Shown piece by piece: positions 1 through 8,273 of a stretch of DNA of 54,976 nt. The DNA is taken from positions 1 to 54,976 of the forward strand of contig JAHBVG010000040.1 in assembly GCA_019637695.1 (NCBI GenBank), in the 5' to 3' direction. The stretch's first letter is position 1, and every line of letters starts with the position of its first letter. A program made the translations under genes and the position numbers. This stretch comes from Caldilineaceae bacterium (lineage in GTDB: Bacteria > Chloroflexota > Anaerolineae > Caldilineales > Caldilineaceae). The notes beneath the pieces are model-generated. The model had not been told where the DNA came from. It was given only the letters and a program-made list of their open reading frames with translations, and did not search any database.

Positions 1-15
1 GGAGGCATGGTACGC

Positions 16-44
16 TTGACAAGGGGACGAAAAGGGTGTATTTT
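16..44 (+). promoter_or_regulatory. Predicted sigma-70 promoter of the TetR gene
   Basis: TTGACA at 16-21, a 17-bp spacer, and TATTTT at 39-44. The expected transcription start falls near 50-52, directly in front of the operator palindrome at 53-73, so a bound repressor would block initiation or escape. The boxes are seen by eye and have no experimental support. Confidence 0.6.
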
Positions 45-52
45 AATATCAT

Positions 53-73
53 ACTGACCGACGGTCGGTCAGT
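53..73. promoter_or_regulatory. TetR-type operator, perfect palindrome
   Basis: A perfect inverted repeat with 10-bp arms (ACTGACCGAC) around one central G. Its core, GACCGACGGTCGGTC, has the form of a TetR/AcrR operator. It lies between the promoter at 16-44 and the regulator start at 97, which points to autorepression. No second copy was seen in front of the ABC genes at 1083. Confidence 0.75.
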
Positions 74-96
74 GAGATTGACCCAGAGGAGTGTGG

Positions 97-774
97 ATGG
101 CGCGCATTGTCAAAGAATATGACGAACGCTATCAAGAATTTTTAGATGTGGCCCAGGCTCTCTTCCAACAGAGGGGCTACGAGCAGGTCACGGTACGCCA
201 GATCATTGACGCTGTGGGTGTGGCCAAGGGGACCTTCTACCACTATTTCGACGCCAAGAGCGATCTGCTCGATGCCATTGTCGGGCGCTCGATGGCTGGG
301 GCGATGGCGATCCTGCGCCCGCTGGTCGACGATCCTAATTTGGATGCGGTGGCCAAGTTCGACGAGATCTTCGCCCGGCTGGGCAGTTGGAAGACGGCCA
401 ACAAAGAGTTCATCCTGAATCTGATGCGTGCGCTCTATCGCGATGAAAATGTGCTGATGCGCACCAAAATGCAGCGGGCCAGCGCCACGATGATGATCCC
501 CCTGCTGGCGCAGGTGATCCAACAGGGCGTGGAGGAAGGGCTTTTTGCCGTGGACTTCCCCGATCAGGCCGCTGAGATTGTCCTGAACATGGGGACAGCG
601 CTCTCGCAATCGATTGTCGATACCCTGTTGGAGAGCGAAGATTGGTCGCAGTTGCTGGAACCGGTAATGACCAAGATCCACGCCTACGAGCGCAGCATTG
701 AACGGGTCCTCCACGCGCCGGAGGGCAGCCTGGCCGTCATCGACAAAGCGACAATGGCGCAGTGGTTTGCGTGA
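97..774 (+). CDS. TetR/AcrR family transcriptional regulator
   Basis: A 225-residue repressor. The N-terminal helix-turn-helix spans about residues 33-52 and ends in the family-typical GTFYHYF (45-51). The rest is the helical ligand and dimer domain. I choose ATG at 97 because AGAGGA (85-90) sits 6 bases upstream. The GTG at 91 would touch that ribosome site. A palindromic operator lies at 53-73. The downstream genes encode two ABC-2 type exporters, so the likely job is ligand-responsive control of efflux together with its own expression. The ligand cannot be inferred. Confidence 0.9.
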   Translation: MARIVKEYDERYQEFLDVAQALFQQRGYEQVTVRQIIDAVGVAKGTFYHYFDAKSDLLDAIVGRSMAGAMAILRPLVDDPNLDAVAKFDEIFARLGSWKTANKEFILNLMRALYRDENVLMRTKMQRASATMMIPLLAQVIQQGVEEGLFAVDFPDQAAEIVLNMGTALSQSIVDTLLESEDWSQLLEPVMTKIHAYERSIERVLHAPEGSLAVIDKATMAQWFA

Positions 775-782
775 ACCGCGGA

Positions 783-1040
783 TTCTCGACACGGATTTGC
801 AGGATTTTCAGGATACAGAAATGGATCACAGATGGCACAGATGAACACAGATTTGTTGGATTGGTCAACTATGATGCATGCGAAATTTAACGCAAAGATG
901 CAAAGACACCCTGAGAAACTCTGCACCGACAAGCCGACGCCTCTCTCTGCGCCTCTGCGTTAAAATTTGAATCCCTGGCTAATCGTTACAGATGAACACT
1001 GTTTTTTGTCTTTCTTTGCCTCTTTGCCTCTTTGCGTTAA
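783..1040. repeat. Intergenic repeat region with inverted arms
   Basis: This fills the gap between tetR and the ABC operon; no gene is visible in it. It holds short tandem units: about 9-bp GGATTT.CA and CACAGATG. units at 793-862, an arm TTAACGCAAAGATGCAAAG at 887-905, CTCTGCG-type units near 945-962, and CTTTGCCT units ending GCGTTAA at 1014-1040. The 887 arm is an imperfect reverse complement of the 1014-1040 arm. The same sequence family recurs at 45714-45910. Confidence 0.6.
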
Positions 1041-1082
1041 GTCGTTTCTTCTACTATTTGAATTCTGAAGGGGGAGCGTTCG

Positions 1083-2015
1083 ATGGCCGATTCTGTGATT
1101 GAAACCCGCGGGCTGACCGTTTTCTACGGCAAGCACCGCGGCATTGAAGGGGTGGATCTACAGGTGGAGCGGGGGGAAGTCTTCGGCTTTTTGGGGCCGA
1201 ACGGCGCCGGCAAGACGACAACCGAGCGGGTGCTGTTGGATATTATCCGCCCCAGCGCAGGATCAGCGCGCATCTTTGGCCTCGATTGTCAGAAAGAGGG
1301 GGTCGCCATTCGCAAACGGGTTGGCTATCTGCCCGGCGAATTGAGCCTCTACAGCAACATGAAGGCCGGCCAATTCTTCGAGATGTTCAGCGCGCTGCAA
1401 GGGCACAAAGGAGGGTCCACGTATTGGCGAACGCTGGCCGAACGGTTGGAATTGGATACCAGCCGCACCATTCGGCAGTTTTCGCGGGGCAATAAGCAGA
1501 AGGTGGGCATCGTCACCGCCTTTATGACCAAACCTGATCTGCTGATCCTCGATGAACCGACCGGCGGCGTGGATCCGCTGGTGCAGCAGACGGTCATGGA
1601 GATGGTGCGCGAAGTGAACCGCGAGGGCTGCACCGTCTTCTTTTCCTCGCACATTTTGCCCGAAGTGCAGGCCGTCTGCGACCGTGTGGGGATTATCCGC
1701 GAGGGGCAGTTGGTTGCCACCGAACGGGTGGAAGCGCTGACCACGCAGCAGTTCAAACGGCTGCGTCTCTCCTTTGCCGCCCCGCCGCCCACCGATGCTT
1801 TCCTCCAATCCGGCGTAACCGAGCTAGAGCGGACAGGCCAGAGTGTGCTGTTGGAGGTGCGAGAAAACCTGAACGGTGTGATGGAAAAAGCGACCCGATA
1901 TCAGATCACCGACATCGAAACCGAGTCTGTCTCTCTAGAGGATATCTTCCTGGCCTATTACGGCAAGGGAAACAACCACAAATCCGCCCGGAAGAATGGA
2001 GGCAACCGTGTTTAG
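1083..2015 (+). CDS. ABC transporter ATP-binding protein (ABC-2 exporter)
   Basis: A 310-residue nucleotide-binding subunit of a DRA/CcmA-like exporter. Walker A GPNGAGKTT is at 38-46. The signature is SRGNK near 135-139, in place of LSGGQ. Walker B LLILDEP is at 153-159 and the switch histidine at 190 (SSH). A roughly 90-residue C-terminal extension follows, as is usual in this group. A strong purine-rich ribosome site (GGGGGAG) precedes the ATG. The stop overlaps the next gene, a membrane permease, so the two are translationally coupled. The likely role is ATP-driven export of a drug, lipid or peptide. Confidence 0.9.
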   Translation: MADSVIETRGLTVFYGKHRGIEGVDLQVERGEVFGFLGPNGAGKTTTERVLLDIIRPSAGSARIFGLDCQKEGVAIRKRVGYLPGELSLYSNMKAGQFFEMFSALQGHKGGSTYWRTLAERLELDTSRTIRQFSRGNKQKVGIVTAFMTKPDLLILDEPTGGVDPLVQQTVMEMVREVNREGCTVFFSSHILPEVQAVCDRVGIIREGQLVATERVEALTTQQFKRLRLSFAAPPPTDAFLQSGVTELERTGQSVLLEVRENLNGVMEKATRYQITDIETESVSLEDIFLAYYGKGNNHKSARKNGGNRV

Positions 2016-2838
2016 TCTATTGGTGCAAGAAGTGCGCATGCGGCGTAACGCCATCCTGGGGTGGGGGCTGGGCGTCTGTTTCTTCCCCCTGCTCTACGTC
2101 ACCTTATACCCATCCTTCGCCGACCAGATGGCGGTGTTTCAAGAGATGACGGACATGGCTTTCTATCAGGCGATGGGCATCAACATGGGGTCGTTTGAAA
2201 GCTATGTTGCCTCCACGGTGATCAACATGGTTCCGCTGATCCTCTGCATCTTCGCGGTGATGAACGGGACAGGCACGCTGGCCGGGGAAGAAGACGATGG
2301 CCGACTCGAATTGATCGTGGCGCTGCCCATCCCCCGCTGGCAGATTGTGACAGTGAAGGCCGCCGCAATTGGCGTCGCCCTCTTCCTGATCTTGGCGCTG
2401 GTCTCGATGGGCGCAGCGCTGAGCCTGGCGATGATTGCCAGCCAGGTGGAGACCACTGTCACACCGCTTGATTTCTCTTTAAGCTTGTTGTCGGCCTGGC
2501 CTTTGCTCATGGCGGTGGCGATGATCGGCCTCTTCCTCGGCGCGTTTAGCCCCAGCCGGCGGATCGCCGCGCTGCTGGCGACGGTGATAGTCGTGGTCAG
2601 TTACTTCGGCAGCAATCTGGCGGGGATGATCACCGCGCTAGCGGACGTGCAGAAGATCTTCCTCTTCTATTACTACGATGCCAGCGCCGCGGCCTTGATC
2701 GACGGTCAGCCCGTAGGGAACATCCTGGCGATTCTGGTCGTGGTTTTGGTCGCCTTTGGGCTGGCCCTCTTCTTCTTCCAGCGCCGGGATATTACCGTGG
2801 GTGTGTGGCCGTGGCAACGGGTAAGATTGGGGAGTTAG
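2008..2838 (+). CDS. ABC-2 type membrane permease
   Basis: About 276 residues with roughly six hydrophobic segments in the ABC-2 permease pattern, including GEEDDGRLELIVALPIPR between membrane segments. It partners the ATPase encoded just upstream. An ATG at 1996 is in frame, but GGAGG at 1998-2002 lies 5 bases before GTG 2008, so I take GTG as the start. This gives an 8-bp overlap with the ATPase stop. The TAG stop lies inside the first unit of the heptad repeat that follows. Substrate unknown. Confidence 0.82.
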   Translation: MFSLLVQEVRMRRNAILGWGLGVCFFPLLYVTLYPSFADQMAVFQEMTDMAFYQAMGINMGSFESYVASTVINMVPLILCIFAVMNGTGTLAGEEDDGRLELIVALPIPRWQIVTVKAAAIGVALFLILALVSMGAALSLAMIASQVETTVTPLDFSLSLLSAWPLLMAVAMIGLFLGAFSPSRRIAALLATVIVVVSYFGSNLAGMITALADVQKIFLFYYYDASAAALIDGQPVGNILAILVVVLVAFGLALFFFQRRDITVGVWPWQRVRLGS

Positions 2839-2931
2839 ATATTGGAAATTGGATATTGGATATTCGTGTTCATGCTGCTTGGGATTCTAGTACCCAATAT
2901 CTAATACCCAATACCCAATCTCCAATATCCA
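2832..2931. repeat. Heptad-repeat hairpin between ABC operons
   Basis: The left arm is built of ATTGGAT-like 7-base units (about 2834-2865). The right arm is built of AATACCC/AATATCC units (2891-2931), roughly complementary to the left. The stop codon of the permease gene (2836-2838) lies in the leading unit GTTAGAT. Confidence 0.75.
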
Positions 2932-2955
2932 TTTCACAGAAGGAGTACCATCATT

Positions 2956-3822
2956 ATGGCCCAACCTGCAATTTCCGCCCGTGATCTCACCTTCAACTAC
3001 GGGGATCTGACGGCTGTTGATCACATCAGTTTCGACGTGGCCGCAGGGGAGATCCTGGGCTTCCTCGGCCCCAACGGCGCCGGGAAATCGACGGCGGTGA
3101 AGCTGCTCACCGGCCAATTGCGCCCATCCCACGGAGGGGCGACCCTGCTGGGCATGGACATTGTCAAGCAGACCAAACAGATCCAGGCGCAGATCGGCGT
3201 ATCGTTTGAGACGGCCAATCTCTACGAGCAGATGAGCGCCGTGGAAAATCTCGTCCTTTTTGCGCGGCTCTTTGGGGTCAAAGGCTTCGACGCCCTGGCC
3301 CTGTTGGGAAAGGTGGGGTTAGCCGGCCGTGAAAAGGATCGGGTGGCGACCTACTCCAAAGGCATGAAACAGCGGCTGATGCTGGCGCGGGCGCTTGTCA
3401 ACACGCCCAAGATCCTCTTTTTGGACGAACCCACCGACGGCCTCGATCCCGTCTCATCCCAGACGATCCACGCCATTATTCGCGAAGCCGCAGATCGGGG
3501 AGCCACTGTCTTCCTCACCACGCACGACATGGTCGAAGCGGACAAGCTCTCGGATCGGGTGGGCTTTATCAACAAAGGCAAGATTGTGGCGCTGGATCAA
3601 CCTGCCCGGCTCAAACGCCAATACGGTCAGCGCGCCCTCAAGGTCGAAGTAGAGACTGCGGACGGCGCCATTGTCGTGCGCGAAGTGCCGCTCGACCAGC
3701 AGCAGACGCCGCAGTCGGTCTATGAACTCTTCGCCGCAGAGCGCATCCTCACCGTCCACAGCGAGGAAGCCACCCTTGAGGATATCTTCGTCGAGATCAC
3801 GGGAAGGGAGTTGGTGGGATGA
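2956..3822 (+). CDS. ABC transporter ATP-binding protein (second exporter)
   Basis: A 288-residue ATPase. Walker A GPNGAGKST is at 38-46, the signature YSKGMKQ near 133-139, Walker B ILFLDEP at 153-159, followed by the D-loop, and the switch histidine at 190 (TTHD). A C-terminal extension of about 70 residues ends in EEATLEDIFVEITGREL, typical of ABC-2 exporter ATPases. Ribosome site AGAAGGAG lies before the ATG. The stop overlaps the next gene by the ATGA junction, so this heads a three-gene export operon with the two permeases that follow. Confidence 0.92.
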   Translation: MAQPAISARDLTFNYGDLTAVDHISFDVAAGEILGFLGPNGAGKSTAVKLLTGQLRPSHGGATLLGMDIVKQTKQIQAQIGVSFETANLYEQMSAVENLVLFARLFGVKGFDALALLGKVGLAGREKDRVATYSKGMKQRLMLARALVNTPKILFLDEPTDGLDPVSSQTIHAIIREAADRGATVFLTTHDMVEADKLSDRVGFINKGKIVALDQPARLKRQYGQRALKVEVETADGAIVVREVPLDQQQTPQSVYELFAAERILTVHSEEATLEDIFVEITGRELVG

Positions 3823-4880
3823 TCGCAGCCCTGCTCGAAAAGGATATTAAGCTCTACTTTCGCAATCGCTTCTTCGCCCTGATCAGCGTGCTGGCGTTGG
3901 GGGTTTATCTGGCCCTCTATTGGCTCATGCCCGCAAGCGCCGAGGAAAATGTGAGCGTGGCGCTCTACATCGAGCAAGGGGAGCGGACAAGGCTGGACGA
4001 TCTGATCGACGCCTCGCTGGAATCGACAACGCGCTTCGCCAGCGAAACGGAACTGATGAACGCGGTGAATGGGGGCGATTACAGTGTGGGCCTCTCCCTC
4101 TCTGCGGCGCAGGCCGCCGCCATCGAGCGGGGAGAGCCAGTGACCCTCAACCTCTACGTGGCGCCGGGCACGCCGGTCGAACTGCGCCAGACGTTGGGCG
4201 AAGTCTTCGGCTACCTGTTGAATTGGTCGAGTTCGGCGGAGAACGCGCAGCGCTTCCAATTTGTCACGACCGAGGAGGTGTTGGGGCCGGATCTGCTGGA
4301 TGGGACGATCTCCATGCGCGACCGGCTATTGCCCATGCTGCTGCTGCTGGTCCTGGCCATGGAGATCCTGGGCCTTGCTACGCTCGTCGCCCAGGAAGCC
4401 AATCAGGGCACGGCGCGCGCCATCCTGACAACGCCCCTGCGCCTGGGTCATTTCTTCGCCAGCAAGACGATCTTCGGTGTGGGGCTGGCGTTTGTGCAGG
4501 TGATGCTGCTGATCATCGCCACCGGCAAGATCACGTCGTCGCCCCTGCTGTTGATCATCATCCTGCTGGTGGGCAGCTTCATGGTGACGGGGATTGCTTT
4601 CATCGTCGCCGGCCTGGCGCGGGACAACATGTCCGCCCTGGGTTGGGGAATGTTGGCGTTGATTGGCCTGGCCTTGCCGGCGTTTGTGGTCGTCTTCCCT
4701 GCCGTCAACACAGGATGGGCGGATCTGATTCCGTCCTATTTTTTGGTGGATGGCCTGCACCGCACCCTCAATTTCGGGGCGGGCTGGGCGGACATCAGCC
4801 GTAACCTGCTCTACGCGCTGATCATCGGCGTGGCGGCGATGGGGGCAGGCGCACTCATGCTAAGGAGGCGGTTCCAATGA
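3819..4880 (+). CDS. ABC-2 type permease subunit
   Basis: 353 residues. One N-terminal membrane segment (about 18-35) is followed by an extracytoplasmic domain of roughly 140 residues and then about five membrane segments. This is the layout of YhgE/ABC-2 type-3 permeases (Pfam ABC2_membrane_3-like). It starts in an ATGA overlap with the ATPase and ends in an ATGA overlap with the second permease, so stoichiometric co-translation is likely. It probably forms a heterodimer with the next protein. Confidence 0.85.
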   Translation: MIAALLEKDIKLYFRNRFFALISVLALGVYLALYWLMPASAEENVSVALYIEQGERTRLDDLIDASLESTTRFASETELMNAVNGGDYSVGLSLSAAQAAAIERGEPVTLNLYVAPGTPVELRQTLGEVFGYLLNWSSSAENAQRFQFVTTEEVLGPDLLDGTISMRDRLLPMLLLLVLAMEILGLATLVAQEANQGTARAILTTPLRLGHFFASKTIFGVGLAFVQVMLLIIATGKITSSPLLLIIILLVGSFMVTGIAFIVAGLARDNMSALGWGMLALIGLALPAFVVVFPAVNTGWADLIPSYFLVDGLHRTLNFGAGWADISRNLLYALIIGVAAMGAGALMLRRRFQ

Positions 4881-5965
4881 GATCTCTGTTTCAGATCAGC
4901 CCGCGGCGGGTCGGCGTTCTGCTGCTCAAGGATATACACCAGGGATCGAAGAATTTCCTGGCCGTCTATGCCTTGATCACCCCGGTGATCCTCACCCTGT
5001 TGGTCAACCTGGTCTTTGGGGATCTCTTCGCGCAGACGCCCCGCCTGGGCCTGGTGGATAAGGACAACAGCCAGGTCGCCGCCCTCCTCCTCGCCACCGG
5101 GCATATCCAGACCACCCTCTACGCTGACGAGGAGGCGCTGCGCCAGGCGGTGAGCCGGGGCGTGGAAGAGCTGGGATTGGTCTTCCCCTCTGGGCTGGAC
5201 GCGTCGATGACGGCTGGCGGCGCGATTTCGCTGCACGCCATGCGCTGGGGAGAAGCCACTGTGCAAAATCTGCTCGCCCTGGAGAGTGCGCTCAACCGCG
5301 CCTTTATCACCGTGGCTGGCATTCCTCAGCCTGTGCAGATAGCGACGGTACAGTTGGGCAGCGGCGACAGCATCTCGTGGAGCGAACGGATGATGCCGCT
5401 GATCCTGATCATGGCGGTGACCGTGGGCGGTCTCTTCATTTCCGCTTCAACGTTGATCGAAGAGAAGGCGGCGCGCACGCTCAACGCGCTCACCACCACC
5501 GTCGCCAGTTTGTGGGATGTCTACGCCGCCAAACTCGTGTTGGGCGTTATCGTGGGGATCGTCGTTGGGCTCGTCACGCTGGCGCTGAACCGCACGCTGG
5601 GCGGACAGCCGGCGCTGCTCATCGTCGTGATCGCGTTGGGCGCGCTGGCGGCGTCGGTGCTGGGCATCCTTTTGGGGTCTATCTCCAAAGACATGGAGAC
5701 CTTCATGGCGATTGTCAAAGTGCTGGGCACGCTGCTCTATGCGCCCGGCGTCCTGGCGTTGGTGCCACAGGTCCCATCCTGGATCGCCAAACTCTTTCCC
5801 ACTTACTACATCATGAACCCAATCCTGGAGATCACACAGCAGGGCGCAGGGTTGGATGGTGTCCTCACCGAATTGAGCATCCTTGCCGCCATGGTCGGCG
5901 CGTTGTTGATGGTCCTCGCGGTATTGGTCGAGCGCCAGCAGCAGCAGATCGCGCTGGCTGGGTAA
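4877..5965 (+). CDS. ABC-2 type permease subunit
   Basis: 362 residues with the same plan as the previous permease: a first membrane segment at about 30-48, an outer loop domain, then five or six membrane segments. The ABC-2 hallmark SASTLIEEKAARTLNAL occurs before the second half. It overlaps the preceding gene by 4 bases. It is the last gene of the export operon; a palindrome at 6000-6041 follows. With the ATPase at 2956 it should complete a two-permease exporter. Confidence 0.85.
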   Translation: MRSLFQISPRRVGVLLLKDIHQGSKNFLAVYALITPVILTLLVNLVFGDLFAQTPRLGLVDKDNSQVAALLLATGHIQTTLYADEEALRQAVSRGVEELGLVFPSGLDASMTAGGAISLHAMRWGEATVQNLLALESALNRAFITVAGIPQPVQIATVQLGSGDSISWSERMMPLILIMAVTVGGLFISASTLIEEKAARTLNALTTTVASLWDVYAAKLVLGVIVGIVVGLVTLALNRTLGGQPALLIVVIALGALAASVLGILLGSISKDMETFMAIVKVLGTLLYAPGVLALVPQVPSWIAKLFPTYYIMNPILEITQQGAGLDGVLTELSILAAMVGALLMVLAVLVERQQQQIALAG

Positions 5966-5970
5966 AAGGG

Positions 5971-6041
5971 AATTCTATGTCAATTCGTATCGAAGAGCAC
6001 GCCCACGTGCGGCTTTAACGGGTGAAAGCCGCACGTGGGCG
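5971..6041. repeat. Copied higA 5' end joined to a 17-bp-stem palindrome
   Basis: Bases 5971-5996 are identical to 6442-6467, the start of higA (26 bp including the ATG). Directly after lies a perfect hairpin with arms 6000-6016 and 6025-6041 and an 8-base loop. The result is a 13-codon stub ORF (5977-6018) whose TAA lies at the arm/loop junction. The arm sequence with its GTACTCTCTC flank recurs at 54858-54912, so the palindrome belongs to a dispersed family. Confidence 0.75.
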
Positions 6042-6107
6042 TACTCTCTCCGCGCAATCTGTAAAGGTCATTCACAGAAATTTGAACCATGCCGAAATTA
6101 GAAAAGG

Positions 6108-6136
6108 TTGACGTATTACGTAAAGCATAATACCCT
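6108..6136 (+). promoter_or_regulatory. Predicted higBA promoter with operator-like inverted repeat
   Basis: TTGACG at 6108-6113 is followed by TACCCT at 6131-6136 with a 17-bp spacer. An inverted repeat GTATTA/TAATAC (6113-6118 and 6128-6133) lies over the spacer, where the antitoxin HigA would be expected to bind for autorepression. The -10 box is a weak match. Confidence 0.4.
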
Positions 6137-6143
6137 ATAGGAC

Positions 6144-6425
6144 ATGATCCGATCTTTTGCTGATAAGAGTACAGCCGCCATTTTCGCAGGCAGAGAAGTA
6201 CGTAGACTGCCAGGCGAGATTCAGCAGCGCGCCGCTGAGAAGTTGGCGCTACTTCACGCCGCCCATTCATTGGACGACCTGGGTACTCCGCCAGGAAATC
6301 GATTGGAAAAATTTGCAGGAGATCGGGCTGGGTATTGGAGCATTCGCATCAACAGTCAGTGGCGTATCTGCTTCAAATTTGAAAACGGCGACCTTTACGA
6401 GGTGGAAATTGTTGATTACCACTGA
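6144..6425 (+). CDS. higB: HigB-like toxin of the RelE superfamily
   Basis: 93 residues, the usual size for HigB, a ribosome-dependent mRNA endonuclease toxin. Family features are the opening MIRSFADKSTAAIF, the central LHAAHSLDDLGTPPGNRLEKF and the C-terminal SIRINSQWRICFKF...DLYEVEIVDYH, where the conserved basic and aromatic residues sit. The toxin gene comes first and the antitoxin follows 22 bases later, which is the diagnostic HigBA order. The ribosome site is poor (AGGA only 1 base from ATG), which would keep toxin output low. Confidence 0.9.
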   Translation: MIRSFADKSTAAIFAGREVRRLPGEIQQRAAEKLALLHAAHSLDDLGTPPGNRLEKFAGDRAGYWSIRINSQWRICFKFENGDLYEVEIVDYH

Positions 6426-6447
6426 AAATTTCTGGGAAGGTAATTCT

Positions 6448-6807
6448 ATGTCAATTCGTATCGAAGATCTCAGCACTACTGATTTCACAGACGTTGCAAC
6501 AGATGGCCAGCTCCAGCCGGTGAAGCCAGGAGATATTCTGCTTCACGACTTCATGGAACCGCTCGGGTTGAGCGCCAATGCGTTGGCCACAGCGCTCCAT
6601 GTCCCCCCCAACCGGATCACGGGCATTCTCAGCGCCTCTCGGCGAGTAACAGCGGACACAGCATTACGGCTTGCCCGCTATTTTGGCACCACGCCCCAGT
6701 TCTGGATGAATCTGCAAAGCAACTACGATCTGAAATTAGCCGAGACCAAAGTCGGCAACTTCATTAATCGGAGAGTTCTGCAACGGTTAACGGCATCTTA
6801 TCGGTAG
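6448..6807 (+). CDS. higA: HigA-like antitoxin (XRE-type HTH)
   Basis: 119 residues with an XRE helix-turn-helix at about 41-64 (LSANALATALHVPPNRITGI) and the family-typical TADTALRLARYFGTTPQFWMNLQ after it. The frame is open upstream to 6157, but GGGAAGG at 6434-6440 and homology place the start at ATG 6448. It should neutralise HigB and repress the operon. A slightly long N-terminus (about 25 residues before the conserved HPGDIL-like region, here KPGDIL) is present. The first 26 bases around its start are duplicated at 5971. Confidence 0.92.
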   Translation: MSIRIEDLSTTDFTDVATDGQLQPVKPGDILLHDFMEPLGLSANALATALHVPPNRITGILSASRRVTADTALRLARYFGTTPQFWMNLQSNYDLKLAETKVGNFINRRVLQRLTASYR

Positions 6808-6816
6808 CACTATGCG

Positions 6817-7407
6817 CTACTTTCGCTCCACGAATTGAGGATAGACACCTTTGTAACCGAGCGCTTCGGCGAGACGCCCCAACGTGGCGGCGACGACATT
6901 CTGCACAGGGATGGGCAGGCTGGCGTCGTAGCCGCCATACTTGCTCAGGGTTTTGAGGGTAGCGGCCAGTTGCAGCGGATGCTTGGGGAAGCCGCGATCG
7001 TCGACTTTGCCTTCGCGCGCCAGGGCGGCGAGGGTAGCAAAGACGCCCAACACGTCCTGCACTGCATTCCGATCCCGGCGTCCAAAGTCGCTGCGCTGGC
7101 GGTAGACCAATTCATCATCGCCGGCGCACCACGGATGCACGTGGAATTCTCCTGGCTTCACCACAAACGTTTCACCCGCGCCCGCCGTCTTTTGGCTCCC
7201 TGCTACTTTGTAATGAGCCGTCCCTGCCACGATCTCAAAGCTCTCCGTCCAGGTGAGATGCAGATGTTCGGCAATGTCGGGCCGCATCTTGGGCATACAG
7301 TGGACCTCCAACAGCCAGTGCGTGCCGCCGGTTTCAGCGTCGCTTTCAAGGACAACCGTACGCGACCCGGTTTGAGGACTTTCAATTGTAAAGCCAGCGT
7401 GGATCAT
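6817..7407 (-). CDS. Cupin-domain protein
   Basis: 196 residues with a single cupin barrel. Motif 1 residues are H48, H50 and E55 (HLHLTWTESFEI). Motif 2 is PGEFHVHPW at about 85-93, giving plausible metal ligands. The C-terminal 80 residues are helical and lack a familiar motif. I choose ATG 7407 because GGGGGA lies just upstream; the frame continues upstream only through a heptad-repeat sequence. It is convergent with higA, with only 9 bases between stops. The reaction or ligand is unknown. Confidence 0.75.
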   Translation of the reverse strand: MIHAGFTIESPQTGSRTVVLESDAETGGTHWLLEVHCMPKMRPDIAEHLHLTWTESFEIVAGTAHYKVAGSQKTAGAGETFVVKPGEFHVHPWCAGDDELVYRQRSDFGRRDRNAVQDVLGVFATLAALAREGKVDDRGFPKHPLQLAATLKTLSKYGGYDASLPIPVQNVVAATLGRLAEALGYKGVYPQFVERK

Positions 7408-7427
7408 CTTGTTTCCCCCGTTATGAG

Positions 7428-7455
7428 GTGGAGATTGGGTATTGGGTATGGTGTC
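7428..7455. repeat. Single heptad-repeat arm upstream of the cupin gene
   Basis: ATTGGGT-type 7-base units (GATTGGGTATTGGGTATGG) belong to the same family as 2832-2931. Here no matching arm lies nearby. The rest of 7408-7611 shows no gene. Confidence 0.5.
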
Positions 7456-7611
7456 CAGGTTCGTCTGCGGTCTGCTGCCTGCGGTCATCCGCTTTCTGCA
7501 GTGCGGATGATTATAGCAGGAAACGGAAGATGAAGGAATAGCACATTTATGCTCGATTCGTGGGAGCAACTATCTTTCGTCAAAGTGGCAAGTGTGGATG
7601 ACCCCGGCTGG

Positions 7612-7998
7612 CTAAGACGCAGACGGCCATCTGGCATGGGGATAGTTTTCGAGGATAGCTTGATCTTTCGAGAGTAGCAGGTTCTGATGCAGAGCAGCAT
7701 GCGCCACGATCAGACGATCAAAGGGATCACGCGTCCATGAAGAGGCCAGTGCATGGGTGACCACATCATTGAATGGCTTGTCACAGACCTGCAGACCAAT
7801 GCGGGAGGAGAGGTCTGTAACCACGATTTGAGCGTCGTCGGTGATGCGGGCAGTCTCGTACAGATAGCGCAACTCCAATCGCACCATGGGCGAGATGTAG
7901 AGATCGTGGCTGTTGATCAACGCGCGCGCGGCGTCACTGAACTTACCGGTCAACCCTGCGTAAAGCCAGACCACCACATGGGTGTCAAGGTAGATCAA
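7612..7998 (-). CDS. vapC: PIN-domain toxin, VapC type
   Basis: 128 residues with the PIN nuclease acidic set: D5 (MIYLDTHVVVW), E42 (VRLELRYL), D91 or D94 (RDPFDRLI) and D112 (SKDQAI). VapC toxins are Mg-dependent RNases that cut tRNA or rRNA. It overlaps the upstream antitoxin gene by 14 bases, which is normal for such pairs and supports co-translation. The length and the late RDPFDR motif fit the group paired with Phd-like antitoxins. Confidence 0.88.
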   Translation of the reverse strand: MIYLDTHVVVWLYAGLTGKFSDAARALINSHDLYISPMVRLELRYLYETARITDDAQIVVTDLSSRIGLQVCDKPFNDVVTHALASSWTRDPFDRLIVAHAALHQNLLLSKDQAILENYPHARWPSAS

Positions 7999-8221
7999 GC
8001 TTTACCTCGTCTTCCCACTGGATCGAGATCAGATCCTCTGGATCTCCCTGGATCACGGCTGGCCGCGCAACCAGATTCTGGAATTTGTCTACCTTTTCCA
8101 CAGGGACAATGCGCAGGCGGCGCTCCCCTTTTTTGATCTCAACAGGCAGTCCGGTTTCTAGGACCTCGTCGAGCAAATTGTAGATATTGGCGCGCAACTC
8201 GGTCGGCGTGACAGTTTTCAT
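7985..8221 (-). CDS. Phd/YefM-like antitoxin
   Basis: 78 residues. The N-terminal MKTVTPTELRANIYNLLDEVLETGLPVEI pattern matches prevent-host-death antitoxins: a small DNA-binding fold, then a toxin-wrapping acidic tail (QWEDEVKLDLP). It lies immediately before the PIN toxin gene with a 14-bp overlap. It should bind the toxin and repress the shared promoter at 8233-8260. Confidence 0.82.
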   Translation of the reverse strand: MKTVTPTELRANIYNLLDEVLETGLPVEIKKGERRLRIVPVEKVDKFQNLVARPAVIQGDPEDLISIQWEDEVKLDLP

Positions 8222-8232
8222 ATGAATTGTCC

Positions 8233-8268
8233 ATTGTCGCGTACGTGTTTTCGTTCACAAATGTACGT
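8233..8268 (-). promoter_or_regulatory. Predicted promoter and operator of the Phd/VapC pair
   Basis: Read on the minus strand: TTGTGA (8255-8260), a 16-bp spacer, then GACAAT (8233-8238). Two GTACGT palindromes (8241-8246 and 8263-8268) lie 22 bp apart, two helical turns, and straddle the -35. These could be antitoxin binding sites. By-eye call only. Confidence 0.4.
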
Positions 8269-8273
8269 CCATT

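Noticed and set aside
5977..6018. 13-codon ORF with a ribosome-site-like GGG upstream
   Set aside because: It is a copied higA start cut off by a palindrome, not a credible gene, though recorded as a repeat.
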